This document shows, in pieces, positions 1 to 8,497 of a stretch of 64,000 bases of DNA. The stretch's first letter is position 1. Each line of letters begins with the position of its first letter. The position numbers and the translations under genes are program-made. Source of the DNA: Sphingosinithalassobacter tenebrarum (lineage in GTDB: Bacteria > Pseudomonadota > Alphaproteobacteria > Sphingomonadales > Sphingomonadaceae); assembly GCF_011057975.1 (NCBI RefSeq), contig NZ_CP049109.1:930001-994000 (forward strand), given 5' to 3'. The notes below the pieces were generated by a model that made no database searches, was not told the origin of the DNA, and saw only the letters and a program-made list of their open reading frames with translations.

Positions 1-140
1 GCAGGGTTTGGTCGCATCGGTCATCGCCGTCCGCCTGTACGCGATTGCTTGCGCGGCGCAAAGGCGGTTCCTATGGTGCGCGCCGTTTCCAGGGTCGCTC
101 GCGTGGCGGCCCTCTCCATGTTGGAAAGGTGAACCGCCCC

Positions 141-779
141 GTGTCGCTTCGCAAATTTGCCGCGCCGTTGATCGTCCTTGCCCTTGCTGCGGGATGCAGC
201 CGTGAAGGGACGATCGCCCAGGGCGGCATCCATGCGGTTCGTTCCGCCTGTCCGGTCGTCGCGATCCCGGCCGGGACCGGGGACATCACGCTGTTCGATC
301 CCGCCGACAGCCGGGATGCGAGCGCGATCGACGTGACTGCGACGATGACCAACGTCACGTCGACCTGCAACGAGACCGGCGAACAGATCGTCACCGACGT
401 CGCGTTCGAGGTGTTTGCGCGTCGTCGCGATGCGGGCGCGGCGCGGAGCGTGACGCTGCCCTATTTCATCACCGTGGTGCGCGGCGGCGAATCGGTGATC
501 GCCAAGCGCGTCGGGCAGGTCACGCTCGATTTCGCGGCGGGGGCCGATCGCGCGAGCACCAGCGGCACGGCTTCCACTTCGGTATCGCGCGCGGCCGCCA
601 CATTGCCAGAAGCGGTTCGCGACCGTCTTACCGAGCGCCGTCGCGCGGGTGAGGAAGGCGCAGCGATCGATCCGCTTTCGGACCCGGCGATCCGCCAGGC
701 GCTGCTCGCCGCGACGTTCGAGGCGATGGTCGGCTTCCAGCTCACCGAAGACCAGCTGCGCTACAACGCGACACGCTGA
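141..779 (+). CDS. predicted lipoprotein, function unknown
   Basis: A 212-residue protein starting at GTG 141, chosen because GGAAAGG lies about 9 bases upstream and a lipoprotein signal peptide follows at once: basic SLRK, a hydrophobic stretch and lipobox LAAGC near residues 15-19. An upstream in-frame ATG at 45 would bury this signal. The mature part has no motif I can name; it reads like a beta-rich envelope protein with an Ala/Thr/Ser-rich middle. Probably exported and anchored through its cysteine. The next gene system, the glycine riboswitch, starts about 110 bases downstream. The envelope location is well supported; the function is unknown. Confidence 0.75.
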   Translation: MSLRKFAAPLIVLALAAGCSREGTIAQGGIHAVRSACPVVAIPAGTGDITLFDPADSRDASAIDVTATMTNVTSTCNETGEQIVTDVAFEVFARRRDAGAARSVTLPYFITVVRGGESVIAKRVGQVTLDFAAGADRASTSGTASTSVSRAAATLPEAVRDRLTERRRAGEEGAAIDPLSDPAIRQALLAATFEAMVGFQLTEDQLRYNATR

Positions 780-826
780 GCCGGGTGGTCAAGGCGACGG
801 ATTTCACGGGGAGTTTCGTTCCCCGA

Positions 827-832
827 TTGACT
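827..832 (+). promoter_or_regulatory. possible -35 element for the gcv operon
   Basis: TTGACT lies about 60 bases upstream of the glycine riboswitch, where the leader promoter would be expected. No convincing -10 box is visible at 16-18 bases spacing; the sequence there is CACTCTTTAG. Weak call. Confidence 0.25.
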
Positions 833-889
833 TGCGTCGAGCAGCCGTCCACTCTTTAGGAGTCGATGGCGAAATATCGTCATAGGTGC

Positions 890-1085
890 ATGCGGGAGAG
901 TGTGACGGCGTAAAGGCCGGCACCGCCGAAGGAGCAACCGCCCCGGAATCTCTCAGGCAAACGGGACCGCGTGCGCACGACACTCTGGAAAGCGCCTCGC
1001 CGCATGGCGGGGCCACCGAAGGGGTAAGTCCGGTATGGCGCTGCCGTCCGGGAGAAGCTCTCAGGTTCCGTGACAGAGGGGGCGA
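890..1085 (+). ncRNA. tandem glycine riboswitch
   Basis: Two consecutive glycine aptamers are readable. The first starts at GCGGGAGAGT near 892, has GCACCGCCGAAGGAGCAA in the middle and closes with TCTCTCAGGCAAACGG. The second starts near 980 at GACACTCTGG, has GGCCACCGAAGGGGTAAG and closes with AGCTCTCAGGTTCCGTGACAG near 1076. This is the standard layout of cooperative tandem glycine aptamers, which usually switch glycine-cleavage genes on when glycine is abundant. gcvT starts 57 bases downstream. The interval holds an imperfect GGAAC/GGTTCC hairpin (about 1086-1112), which may belong to the expression platform. Confidence 0.95.
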
Positions 1086-1142
1086 TGGAACATGCCGGGC
1101 AAGGCCGGTTCCGTCCCCTGTTGACTGCACGGAGACCGGCTG

Positions 1143-2303
1143 ATGAGCGAATTGGTCCAGGACAATAGCGAAGAGACGGGGCCGCAGCAGCTGCCGCTCG
1201 ATAGCTGGCACCGCGAACGCGGCGGCCGGATGGTGCCGTTCGCGGGCTATGAAATGCCTGTCCAGTATGAAGGCATCATGGCCGAACATCTCTGGACGCG
1301 CGAACATGCCGGGCTGTTCGACGTCAGCCATATGGGCCAGCTGCTCTTTTCGGGCGAAGGCGTCGACGTTGCGCTCGAAAGCCTGTTGCCGGGCGAGCTT
1401 CAGAAGCTCGGCGAGGGCCGCATGCGCTATTCGCTGCTGCTTGCCGAAAATGGCGGCATTCACGACGATCTGATGGTCACGCGCCTGCCCGCGAACAATG
1501 CATTCGAGGAAGATGCCGGCGCTTTCTACATGGTCGTCAACGGCGCGACCAAATGGGACGATCTGGGCGTGCTGCGCGAGAATCTGTCCGACGATATCCG
1601 CATAGCGCATCTCGACGAACAGGCGCTGCTCGCGCTGCAGGGCCCCGAAGCCGTAACGGCGCTCGAGCGACTGGTGCCGGGCGTTGCCGACCTCGTCTTC
1701 ATGACCGCCGGCGCGTTCGACTGGCAGGGCAATCCTTTGTGGGTCAGCCGCTCGGGCTATACCGGCGAGGACGGGTTCGAGATTTCGCTTCCCGCCGATT
1801 GCGCGGTCGCTTTCGCCGACGCGCTGCTTGAACAGGCCGAGGTCAAGCCGATCGGCCTGGGCGCGCGCGATTCGCTGCGGCTCGAGGCTGGGCTGCCGCT
1901 CTACGGGCATGACATCGACCTCGAAACCACGCCGATCGCTGCCGATCTGGGCTTTGCGCTGTCGAAGCGGCGGCGCGAGGAAGGCGGTTTCCCCGGCGCC
2001 GAGCGCATCCTGATGGAGCGCGAACAGGGCAGTGTCTCCAAGCGCGTCGGCCTGACCATTGAGGGACGCCAGCCGGTGCGCGAAGGCGCGATGGTGGTCG
2101 ATGCCGATGGCAGCGAAGTCGGCAAGGTCACCTCGGGCGGTTTCGCGCCGAGCGTCGGCGCGCCGATCGGCATGGCCTATGTGCCGACCGCGCTGGCCGC
2201 GCCCGGCACTGAAATCACGCTTGCCCAACGCGGCAAGATCCATCGGGCAACGGTCACGCCGATGCCCTTCATTCCCCACCGCTATGTCCGCAAGAAAGGC
2301 TGA
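1143..2303 (+). CDS. gcvT: glycine cleavage system aminomethyltransferase (T protein)
   Basis: A 386-residue tetrahydrofolate-dependent aminomethyltransferase. It takes the methylamine arm from lipoyl-GcvH and releases ammonia and methylene-THF. The family hallmarks [17 protein letters not shown] near residue 28 and FDVSHMGQ near 60 are present, as are an [12 protein letters not shown] segment and the usual C-terminal GCV_T domain. About 18 residues precede the normal family start. The start at 1143 is supported by GGAG 8 bases upstream. It is the first gene of the riboswitch-controlled operon; gcvH begins 4 bases after its stop. Confidence 0.97.
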   Translation: MSELVQDNSEETGPQQLPLDSWHRERGGRMVPFAGYEMPVQYEGIMAEHLWTREHAGLFDVSHMGQLLFSGEGVDVALESLLPGELQKLGEGRMRYSLLLAENGGIHDDLMVTRLPANNAFEEDAGAFYMVVNGATKWDDLGVLRENLSDDIRIAHLDEQALLALQGPEAVTALERLVPGVADLVFMTAGAFDWQGNPLWVSRSGYTGEDGFEISLPADCAVAFADALLEQAEVKPIGLGARDSLRLEAGLPLYGHDIDLETTPIAADLGFALSKRRREEGGFPGAERILMEREQGSVSKRVGLTIEGRQPVREGAMVVDADGSEVGKVTSGGFAPSVGAPIGMAYVPTALAAPGTEITLAQRGKIHRATVTPMPFIPHRYVRKKG

Positions 2304-2307
2304 TGCG

Positions 2308-2679
2308 ATGAGCCGTTACTTCACCGAAGACCATGAATGGATCGAAGTCGAAAACCAGACGGCGACGGTCGGCATCACCGATTATGCGCAGGAACAGCTC
2401 GGCGACATCGTGTTCGTCGAAGTGCCCGAGGCGGGGCGCGAATTCGCGCGCGGCGATGAAGCCGCGGTGGTCGAAAGCGTCAAGGCGGCGAGCGACGTCT
2501 ATGCGCCGGTCAGCGGTGTCGTCACCGAGGCCAATGAAGCGCTGGGTGACGATCCCGCGCTGGTGAACTCCGATCCCGAAGGCGAAGGCTGGTTCTTCAA
2601 GCTGAGCCTGACGCATCCCGATCAGCTCGAAGGGCTGATGGACGAGACGAAGTACAAGGATTTCGTCAGCAAGCTGTGA
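2308..2679 (+). CDS. gcvH: glycine cleavage system H protein
   Basis: A 123-residue lipoyl carrier of the glycine cleavage complex, shuttling the methylamine intermediate between the P, T and L proteins. The lipoylation site is Lys59 in VESVKAASD. The N-terminal [10 protein letters not shown] and the NSDPEGEGW segment are typical, and the length matches the family. It starts 4 bases after gcvT, so it is probably translationally coupled. It is followed by a 120-bp palindromic repeat before gcvPA. Confidence 0.98.
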   Translation: MSRYFTEDHEWIEVENQTATVGITDYAQEQLGDIVFVEVPEAGREFARGDEAAVVESVKAASDVYAPVSGVVTEANEALGDDPALVNSDPEGEGWFFKLSLTHPDQLEGLMDETKYKDFVSKL

Positions 2680-2682
2680 CTT

Positions 2683-2803
2683 GTCTTCTCCCTCCCGCTT
2701 GCGGGAGGGGGCCAGGGGGTGGGCGCGCGCTCGCTTCCTGCCTGATTGCCCGTTGATCGCGGGTGCCCACCCCCGGCCCCTCCCGCTTGCGCGAGGGGAG
2801 AAG
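2683..2803. repeat. palindromic repeat family R1, intergenic copy
   Basis: The left arm CTCCCTCCCGCTTGCGGGAG is followed by GGGGTGGG. The right arm has CCCACCCCCGG followed by CCTCCCGCTTGCGCGAGGGG. Each arm is a small palindrome and the two arms are inverted relative to each other, so the whole element can fold into one long hairpin, as REP doublets (REPINs) do. The same element occurs at 13410-13529 and 62797-62912 inside genes. Its right edge, GAGGGGAGAAGGAAG, forms the Shine-Dalgarno of gcvPA. Confidence 0.85.
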
Positions 2804-2811
2804 GAAGATGA

Positions 2812-4170
2812 ATGCGCTACCTGCCCCTTACCGATGCCGATCGCGGCGAGATGCTCGCACGCGTCGGCGCTGCGACGATCGACGACCTGTTCGTCGACGT
2901 GCCCGAACATGCCCGGTTCGACGGTCCGATTCCGAACCTGCCACTCCACGCCAGCGAAATGGCGGTCGAACGGCATATGGGCAGGTTGTCGCGGCAGAAT
3001 CTGAGCGCGGGCGACGCGCCCTTCTTTCTCGGCTGTGGCGCCTATCGCCATCATGTCCCGGCGAGCGTCGATCACATCATCCAGCGTGGCGAGTTCCTGA
3101 CCGCCTACACGCCCTATCAGCCCGAAATCGCGCAGGGCACGCTGCAGATGATGTTCGAGTTCCAGACACAGGTCGCGCGGTTGCTCGGCTGCGATCTGGC
3201 GAACGCGTCGATGTATGACGGCTCGACTGCCTGCTGGGAAGCGATCACGATGGCGCGCCGCGTGACCAGGCGCGCAAAGGCGATCCTCTCCTCGGGGTTG
3301 CACCCGCACTATGTGTCGGTCGCCAACACGATGGCGAAATTCACCGGCGATGTGCTCGAAACCGGTCTGCCGGAGCTGACGGCGGAGCCCGATACGGCAA
3401 GCCTGATCGACCGTATCGACGACGATACGTCGTGCGTGGTCGTCCAGTATCCCGACATTCTCGGCCGTGTGAGCGACCTTTCCGAACTCGCTGCCGCCTG
3501 CCACGCCAAAAAGGCGTTGCTCGTCGCGGTCGTCACCGAGCCGGTGGCGCTGGGCGCGCTCAAGGCCCCGGGCGAAATGGGCGCGGATATCGTCGTGGGC
3601 GAGGGGCAGGCGCTTGGCGTCGGGCTGCAGTTCGGCGGCCCCTATTGCGGACTTTTCGCCTGTTCGGAAAAGCTTGTCCGGCAAATGCCGGGGCGTCTGA
3701 CCGGCGAGACGGTGGATGCCGAGGGCAAGCGCGGCTTCGTGCTGACGCTGTCGACGCGCGAACAGCATATCCGCCGCGAAAAGGCGACGTCGAACATCTG
3801 CACCAGCTCGGTGCTGTGCGCGCTCGCCATGTCGGTGCACATGACCCTGCTCGGCGAGAAGGGGCTGCGGCAGCTCGCGGCGCGCAATCATGCGCGCGCC
3901 TGCCAGACCGCCGACCGGCTGGCGAAGGTGCCCGGCGTCGAGGTGGTCAACGACAGCTTCTTCAACGAATTCACGGTAAAGCTTTCGAAGGAAGCCCGGC
4001 CGGTGGTGCGTGACCTCGCCGACAAGGGCGTGCTGGCGGGCGTGTCGCTCGGCCGGCTCTGGCCTGACGCGGAGGCGCTGGCCAACGGGCTGGTGATCGC
4101 CGTCACCGAAACCGTAACCGACGAGGATATCGAGGCGCTGACAAGCGGGCTCGAGGAGGCGTTGGCGTGA
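2812..4170 (+). CDS. gcvPA: glycine dehydrogenase (decarboxylating) subunit 1
   Basis: A 452-residue N-terminal half of the split P protein, which pairs with GcvPB to decarboxylate glycine and load GcvH. Typical segments include FLGCGAYRHHVPASVDHI, TPYQPEIAQGTLQ and the YDGSTACWEA region. The catalytic PLP lysine lies in the partner subunit, as expected for this half. Start ATG 2812 follows GGAGAAGGAAG, which is the edge of repeat R1; the ATG at 2808 opens the wrong frame. Another palindromic repeat separates it from gcvPB. Confidence 0.97.
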   Translation: MRYLPLTDADRGEMLARVGAATIDDLFVDVPEHARFDGPIPNLPLHASEMAVERHMGRLSRQNLSAGDAPFFLGCGAYRHHVPASVDHIIQRGEFLTAYTPYQPEIAQGTLQMMFEFQTQVARLLGCDLANASMYDGSTACWEAITMARRVTRRAKAILSSGLHPHYVSVANTMAKFTGDVLETGLPELTAEPDTASLIDRIDDDTSCVVVQYPDILGRVSDLSELAAACHAKKALLVAVVTEPVALGALKAPGEMGADIVVGEGQALGVGLQFGGPYCGLFACSEKLVRQMPGRLTGETVDAEGKRGFVLTLSTREQHIRREKATSNICTSSVLCALAMSVHMTLLGEKGLRQLAARNHARACQTADRLAKVPGVEVVNDSFFNEFTVKLSKEARPVVRDLADKGVLAGVSLGRLWPDAEALANGLVIAVTETVTDEDIEALTSGLEEALA

Positions 4171-4182
4171 TCCGGTTTTCCC

Positions 4183-4287
4183 TCCGTTCGGTTCGAGTAG
4201 CCGTCGAGCCTGTCGAGACGGCGTATCGAGAACCCCGTCTCGACACGGGTTCTCGACAAGCTCGAACCCTGCTCGACACCAACGGAA
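4183..4287. repeat. palindromic repeat family R3 (GTTCGAG type)
   Basis: Outer arms CCGTTCGGTTCGAG and CTCGACACCAACGG enclose TATCGAGAACCCCGTCTCG and CGACACGGGTTCTCGACAAG, so nested stems can form. A shorter relative lies at 38046-38124. It fills the gap between gcvPA and gcvPB and may act on RNA stability or polarity within the operon. Confidence 0.75.
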
Positions 4288-4306
4288 CATCTCACGAGGC
4301 ATTGGC

Positions 4307-5890
4307 ATGACCATCAACCAGAGCGGATGGCGCCCCACAATGGGCAATTCGGGGGACGAAGTGGCGGAAGTCGAAGGCGCGACCTTCACCGGCAATCGCG
4401 CGCTGATGCTGGAAGAACCGCTGATCTTCGAACGCGGATCGGTCGACGTCACCGGCGTCGATATCGAGGACGCGCCGAAAGTCGCCTCGCGGCTCGGCGG
4501 GCTGGAGCGCAATCGCGACATCGGGCTGCCCGGCCTCTCCGAGCCGGAAACGGTGCGCCACTATACGCGGCTGTCGCGTCAGAATTACGCGATCGACCTC
4601 GGTCTTTTCCCATTGGGAAGCTGCACGATGAAGCACAACCCGCGGCTCAACGAGCGCGTCGCGCGGATGCCGGGCTTTGCCGATGTCCACCCGCTCCAGC
4701 CGGTCGATACAGTGCAGGGCGCCTTTGCGGTGGTCGATGAACTGGCCGACTGGCTGCTCAAGCTCACCAACATGACGAGCATCGCGATGTCGCCCAAGGC
4801 AGGCGCGCATGGCGAGCTGTGCGGCGTGCTGTGCATCAAGTCTGCGCTCGAAAAGCGTGGCGATACCGAGCGCAAAATCGTGCTCGTTCCCGAGAGCGCG
4901 CACGGTACCAATCCTGCGACGGCGGCATTTGCCGGGTTCAAGGTCGAGAATATCCCGGCGACGCCCGAGGGCCGCGTCGATCTGGAGGCGCTCAAGGCGC
5001 GGCTGGGGCCGGACGTGGCGGGGGTGATGATCACCAACCCCAATACCTGCGGCCTGTTCGAACGCGACATGAAGGCGATTTCGGACGCGGTGCATGACGC
5101 GGGCGGCTATGTTTATTGCGACGGCGCCAATTTCAACGCGATCGTCGGCCGGGTGCGGCCGGGCGATCTCGGCATCGACGCGATGCACATCAACTTGCAC
5201 AAGACCTTCTCGACGCCGCATGGCGGCGGCGGACCGGGGTCGGGACCGGTGGTACTGTCCGAAGCGCTCGCGCCCTTCGCGCCCCTGCCGTTCGTCACGC
5301 GCCAGGCGGACGGTTCGCTGCACCTTGTCGAGGAAGAGACGGTCGGCGAGGACCATCCCGACAGTTTCGGGCGGATGACGGCATTCCACGGCCAGATGGG
5401 CATGTTCACGCGCGCGCTTACCTATATCCTCAGCCACGGTGCCGACGGATTGCGGCAAGTGGCGGAGGACAGCGTGCTCAACGCCAATTACATCCTGCGC
5501 AGCCTGGAGGATGTACTCGAAGCGCCGTTCGGCCCGTCGGGGCCGTGCATGCACGAAGCGATCTTCTCCGACGCGGGGCTGGCCGAGGGCTTTTCGACGC
5601 TCGACATCGCCAAGGCGCTGATCGATGAGGGCTTTCACCCGATGACCATGTATTTCCCGCTGGTCGTCCACGGCGCGATGCTGATCGAACCGACCGAGAC
5701 CGAGAGCAAGGGCTCGCTCGACCAGTTTATCGGCGCGCTGCGCTCGGTGGCCGGGCGCGCCAAGGCGGGTGACGAGACGCTCAAGTCCGCCCCGCATTTC
5801 GCGCCGCGGCGTCGGCTCGACGAAACCCAGGCGGCGCGCAAGCCGATGCTGGTGTGGAAGGACCCGGTTCAGGCCGAGGCAGCGGAGTAA
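4307..5890 (+). CDS. gcvPB: glycine dehydrogenase (decarboxylating) subunit 2
   Basis: A 527-residue C-terminal half of the split P protein, carrying the pyridoxal phosphate site. The PLP-binding lysine is Lys299 in HINLHKTFSTPHGGGGPGSG, the classic P-protein motif. Other family landmarks are LGSCTMKHNPRLNE and HGTNPATAAFAGF. Start at 4307 has GAGG about 10 bases upstream, and the segment following it aligns with the usual N terminus. It is the last recognised gcv gene; the lipoamide dehydrogenase is not in the window. A CMD-family gene starts 6 bases after its stop. Confidence 0.97.
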   Translation: MTINQSGWRPTMGNSGDEVAEVEGATFTGNRALMLEEPLIFERGSVDVTGVDIEDAPKVASRLGGLERNRDIGLPGLSEPETVRHYTRLSRQNYAIDLGLFPLGSCTMKHNPRLNERVARMPGFADVHPLQPVDTVQGAFAVVDELADWLLKLTNMTSIAMSPKAGAHGELCGVLCIKSALEKRGDTERKIVLVPESAHGTNPATAAFAGFKVENIPATPEGRVDLEALKARLGPDVAGVMITNPNTCGLFERDMKAISDAVHDAGGYVYCDGANFNAIVGRVRPGDLGIDAMHINLHKTFSTPHGGGGPGSGPVVLSEALAPFAPLPFVTRQADGSLHLVEEETVGEDHPDSFGRMTAFHGQMGMFTRALTYILSHGADGLRQVAEDSVLNANYILRSLEDVLEAPFGPSGPCMHEAIFSDAGLAEGFSTLDIAKALIDEGFHPMTMYFPLVVHGAMLIEPTETESKGSLDQFIGALRSVAGRAKAGDETLKSAPHFAPRRRLDETQAARKPMLVWKDPVQAEAAE

Positions 5891-5896
5891 GGCACG

Positions 5897-6256
5897 ATGG
5901 TGGACGCGGATCGCGCGCAAAAGGGTCGCGAGACCTTCCGGTCGGTGATCGGCCGCGATCTGCCCGAGCGCGCGCCGAGCCCGTTCACCGACGCGGCGCG
6001 CGACTTCGTCTTCGCCGAAGTGTGGAGCCGCCCCGGGCTCGACCGGCGCTCGCGGCTGTGGATCACGCTGTCCTGCGTCGCGGCGGCGGGCGCGCCGACC
6101 GCGATCCGCACCTATCTCCACGCGGCGCTCGACAGCGGCGAAGTGACGATGGAGGAATTGCGCGAATTCGTGCTGCAATTCGCCGTGTTCCAGGGCTTTC
6201 CCAAGGCCGCCGAGATCGAACAGGCGCTCCATGCCGTCGCTGCCGAGCGGGGCTAG
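5897..6256 (+). CDS. carboxymuconolactone decarboxylase (CMD) family protein
   Basis: A 119-residue, all-helical protein resembling 4-carboxymuconolactone decarboxylase. Visible are the RSRLWITLSC helix and the following HAALDSGEVTMEELRE segment, which matches the conserved His/Gly turn of the family. The CxxC pair of AhpD-type peroxidases is absent, so it is unlikely to be a thiol peroxidase. It lies 6 bases after gcvPB and is probably cotranscribed, but no ring-cleavage pathway genes are nearby and the substrate is unknown. Confidence 0.75.
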   Translation: MVDADRAQKGRETFRSVIGRDLPERAPSPFTDAARDFVFAEVWSRPGLDRRSRLWITLSCVAAAGAPTAIRTYLHAALDSGEVTMEELREFVLQFAVFQGFPKAAEIEQALHAVAAERG

Positions 6257-6328
6257 CGAAACTGCGTATTGCGGCTCAGGGTGCTCCGGCGCATCGCCCG
6301 GGGCAAACGTAAATTCGGTGATCGCCCA

Positions 6329-6847
6329 ATGAACGAACAACAGGTCAGCCAACTCGTCACCTATGTCGTAACGGCGATAGTCGTCGGCGTTATCCTCTAT
6401 TTCCGCATGCGCAGGATGAGCAGACAGCGGCCGTTGCGAGTCGAGCGTCTGTGGATCTTTCCGGCGATTTTCGCTGCCGTCGCCGCCTATCTCTATGCCA
6501 CGCACCCGCCGCACGGCATGGGCTGGGCCTGGTGTCTGATCGCGCTGATCGTCGGCGCAGCGGCAGGGTGGCAATGGGGGCGGCTGATGCGCATCCATGT
6601 CGATCCTGAAACCCATGCGCTCAATCAGTCGCAATCGCCCTTCGCGATCCTGTTCCTGCTGGGGCTGGTGGCGATCCGCATCGGATCGCGGGCGATGCTG
6701 ATGAACGGCGTGACGTTGGGCGGCGACGCGATGCTTGTCACCGACGTGCTGATCGCCTTCGCGCTGGGGCTGTTCGTGACGCAGCGGCTGGAAATGTATC
6801 TGCGCGCCAACCGCATGCTCGAGGAAGCGCGCGCCTCGGTTTCCTGA
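6329..6847 (+). CDS. CcdC/DUF1453-like integral membrane protein
   Basis: A 172-residue protein with about five hydrophobic segments: near residues 8-25, 42-58, 65-82, 105-122 and 135-155. The motif RVERLWIFPA after the first helix and QSQSPFAILFLL in the middle resemble the CcdC/DUF1453 group of inner-membrane proteins. Start ATG 6329 is preferred over an upstream in-frame codon at 6269 because the hydrophobic N terminus begins here. Function is not established; cytochrome c maturation roles claimed for CcdC should not be assumed. Confidence 0.65.
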   Translation: MNEQQVSQLVTYVVTAIVVGVILYFRMRRMSRQRPLRVERLWIFPAIFAAVAAYLYATHPPHGMGWAWCLIALIVGAAAGWQWGRLMRIHVDPETHALNQSQSPFAILFLLGLVAIRIGSRAMLMNGVTLGGDAMLVTDVLIAFALGLFVTQRLEMYLRANRMLEEARASVS

Positions 6848-6874
6848 GGCGACCGAGGCGGCTATGTCCGGGCG

Positions 6875-7468
6875 ATGACTGAAGAACGCCGCCACGCCCC
6901 CGCGACGCTGCGCAATCGCGAGCCGATCGCCGATATACTCGCCGACGCGCTGCCCGCCACCGGCACCGTGCTCGAAATCGCCAGCGGGAGCGGCGAGCAT
7001 TGCGCCTATTTCGCAAGGCGTTTTCCCGATCTGCGCTGGCTGCCGAGCGACGGCGACCGCGAGGCGCTTGCCTCGATCGCGGCATGGTGCGGCGATTGCG
7101 CCAATGTGGCGGCGCCGGTGCTGCTCGATGCCGCCGGGGATTGGCCCGAGCTGGCGGCGGATGCGATATTCTGTTCGAACATGGTCCATATCAGCCCCTG
7201 GGAAGCGACGCTGGGCCTGTTCGACGGGGCGGCCGGCGTGCTTTCCGCCGGTGCGCCGCTGATCCTCTACGGTCCCTATCTGCGTGCCGACGTGCCGACC
7301 GCGCCTTCCAACCTCGCCTTTGACGAAAGCCTCAAGGCGCGTGATTCGCGCTGGGGCATTCGCGCGCTGGAGGCCGTTGACGCAGTCGCGGCCGACAAGG
7401 GATTCGCACGGGCGGCGCTGGTCGAAATGCCCGCCAACAACCTGACCCTCGTCTATCGCAAGGCCTGA
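6875..7468 (+). CDS. DUF938 family SAM-dependent methyltransferase-like protein
   Basis: A 197-residue class-I methyltransferase fold. Motif I is VLEIASGSGEH near residues 28-38, preceded by the family-typical APATLRNREPI start. The SNMVHISPWEAT segment and a C-terminal MPANNLTLVYRK strand are also DUF938 hallmarks. No substrate-defining domain is seen. It converges on the DMT permease gene, and the two ends overlap by 16 bases. Confidence 0.85.
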   Translation: MTEERRHAPATLRNREPIADILADALPATGTVLEIASGSGEHCAYFARRFPDLRWLPSDGDREALASIAAWCGDCANVAAPVLLDAAGDWPELAADAIFCSNMVHISPWEATLGLFDGAAGVLSAGAPLILYGPYLRADVPTAPSNLAFDESLKARDSRWGIRALEAVDAVAADKGFARAALVEMPANNLTLVYRKA

Positions 7469-8376
7469 TTTTCCTCCTCCGCCAAAGCCGCCGATTCCTG
7501 CCGCGCCCGCAGCCGTTCGCGCCACACGATATAGAGTCCGCTGGCGATGATTACCGGCGCGCCGAGCCAGGTATAGGGCGAGGGGAGCATCCCGAAGAGC
7601 AGCCAGCCATAGAGCGTCGCCCAGATCAGGCTCGAATAGTCCATCGGTACCACCACCGACACCGGCGCGTACCGCAGCGCCGCGGTGAGCGCGATCTGCC
7701 CCGCGCCGCCGACCAGCCCGATGCCGACCAGGATCGCCCAGGTGAGCGGGTCATGTGCCTGCATGCCGTAGAGAAACGGGCCGATCAGGATCGGCATCGA
7801 CAGGGTCGAGAACCAGAATACGGTCGTCCCGGCGCTTTCGGTCTGGCCTATCTGGCGCAGCAATATCGCGACGATCGCCACCAGAAATGCCGCCGTCAGC
7901 CCCACCGCCGCGCCCGACAGCGGGATATGCGCGCTGCCCGGCTGCGCCACGATCAGCACGCCGAGGAACCCGGCGATCACCGCGCCCCAGCGATGCCAGC
8001 CGGTCGGCTCCTTCAGGAGCAGCGCGCCCAATATCGTCGCGAAGATCGGCACGGTGAACTGGAAGGTCGTTGCTTCGGCGAGCGGCAGCAGGATCACGGC
8101 GCCGAAATTGAACACCATGCCGATCAGCCCAACAATCGTGCGGCGCAGATGCGCGCCGAATCGCTGGGTGCGGATCGTGTGCAGCCCGGCGCCGGCAGCG
8201 AGGAAGACCAGCACCAGCGGAATCGCGAAAAGCTGGCGAAAGAACAGCGCCTCGACCAGCCCCGCGCCGCGGCTTTCGGCCAGCTTGATCAGCGCCGCCA
8301 TCGACGCGAGACAGAAGATCGCGAGCAGGCGCAATGCAATGCCGGCAAGGATGCGGTCGGGTGCGGGTTGAGTCAC
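7453..8376 (-). CDS. EamA-family (DMT) transporter
   Basis: A 307-residue permease with ten predicted membrane helices arranged as two EamA repeats. The first repeat includes ESRGAGLVEALFFRQLF; the second begins near AAVGLTAAFLVAIVAILLRQ. Start GTG 8376 (TQPAPDRIL) is chosen because the hydrophobic region begins shortly after and an in-frame upstream extension to 8523 would run into the proS start. These transporters move small metabolites across the inner membrane; the substrate cannot be told from sequence. The gene is divergent from proS. Confidence 0.85.
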   Translation of the reverse strand: MTQPAPDRILAGIALRLLAIFCLASMAALIKLAESRGAGLVEALFFRQLFAIPLVLVFLAAGAGLHTIRTQRFGAHLRRTIVGLIGMVFNFGAVILLPLAEATTFQFTVPIFATILGALLLKEPTGWHRWGAVIAGFLGVLIVAQPGSAHIPLSGAAVGLTAAFLVAIVAILLRQIGQTESAGTTVFWFSTLSMPILIGPFLYGMQAHDPLTWAILVGIGLVGGAGQIALTAALRYAPVSVVVPMDYSSLIWATLYGWLLFGMLPSPYTWLGAPVIIASGLYIVWRERLRARQESAALAEEENQALR

Positions 8377-8497
8377 GCAAGGGCGCCTATCGCATTTTGT
8401 GCAGTGCGGAAACGGCACGGTCAGCTGAAACCTGCGAAGCGTGAGCGCTCGCAGGGGCTTTGACTTGCGGCAACGACTCGCTATCGGCGGAATCCTG

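Noticed and set aside
4292..7525. 1077-residue open frame on the minus strand opposite gcvPB
   Set aside because: It is a high-GC shadow of gcvPB and neighbours; the translation is Arg/His/Gln-rich without motifs, and the other strand has clear, well-conserved genes.
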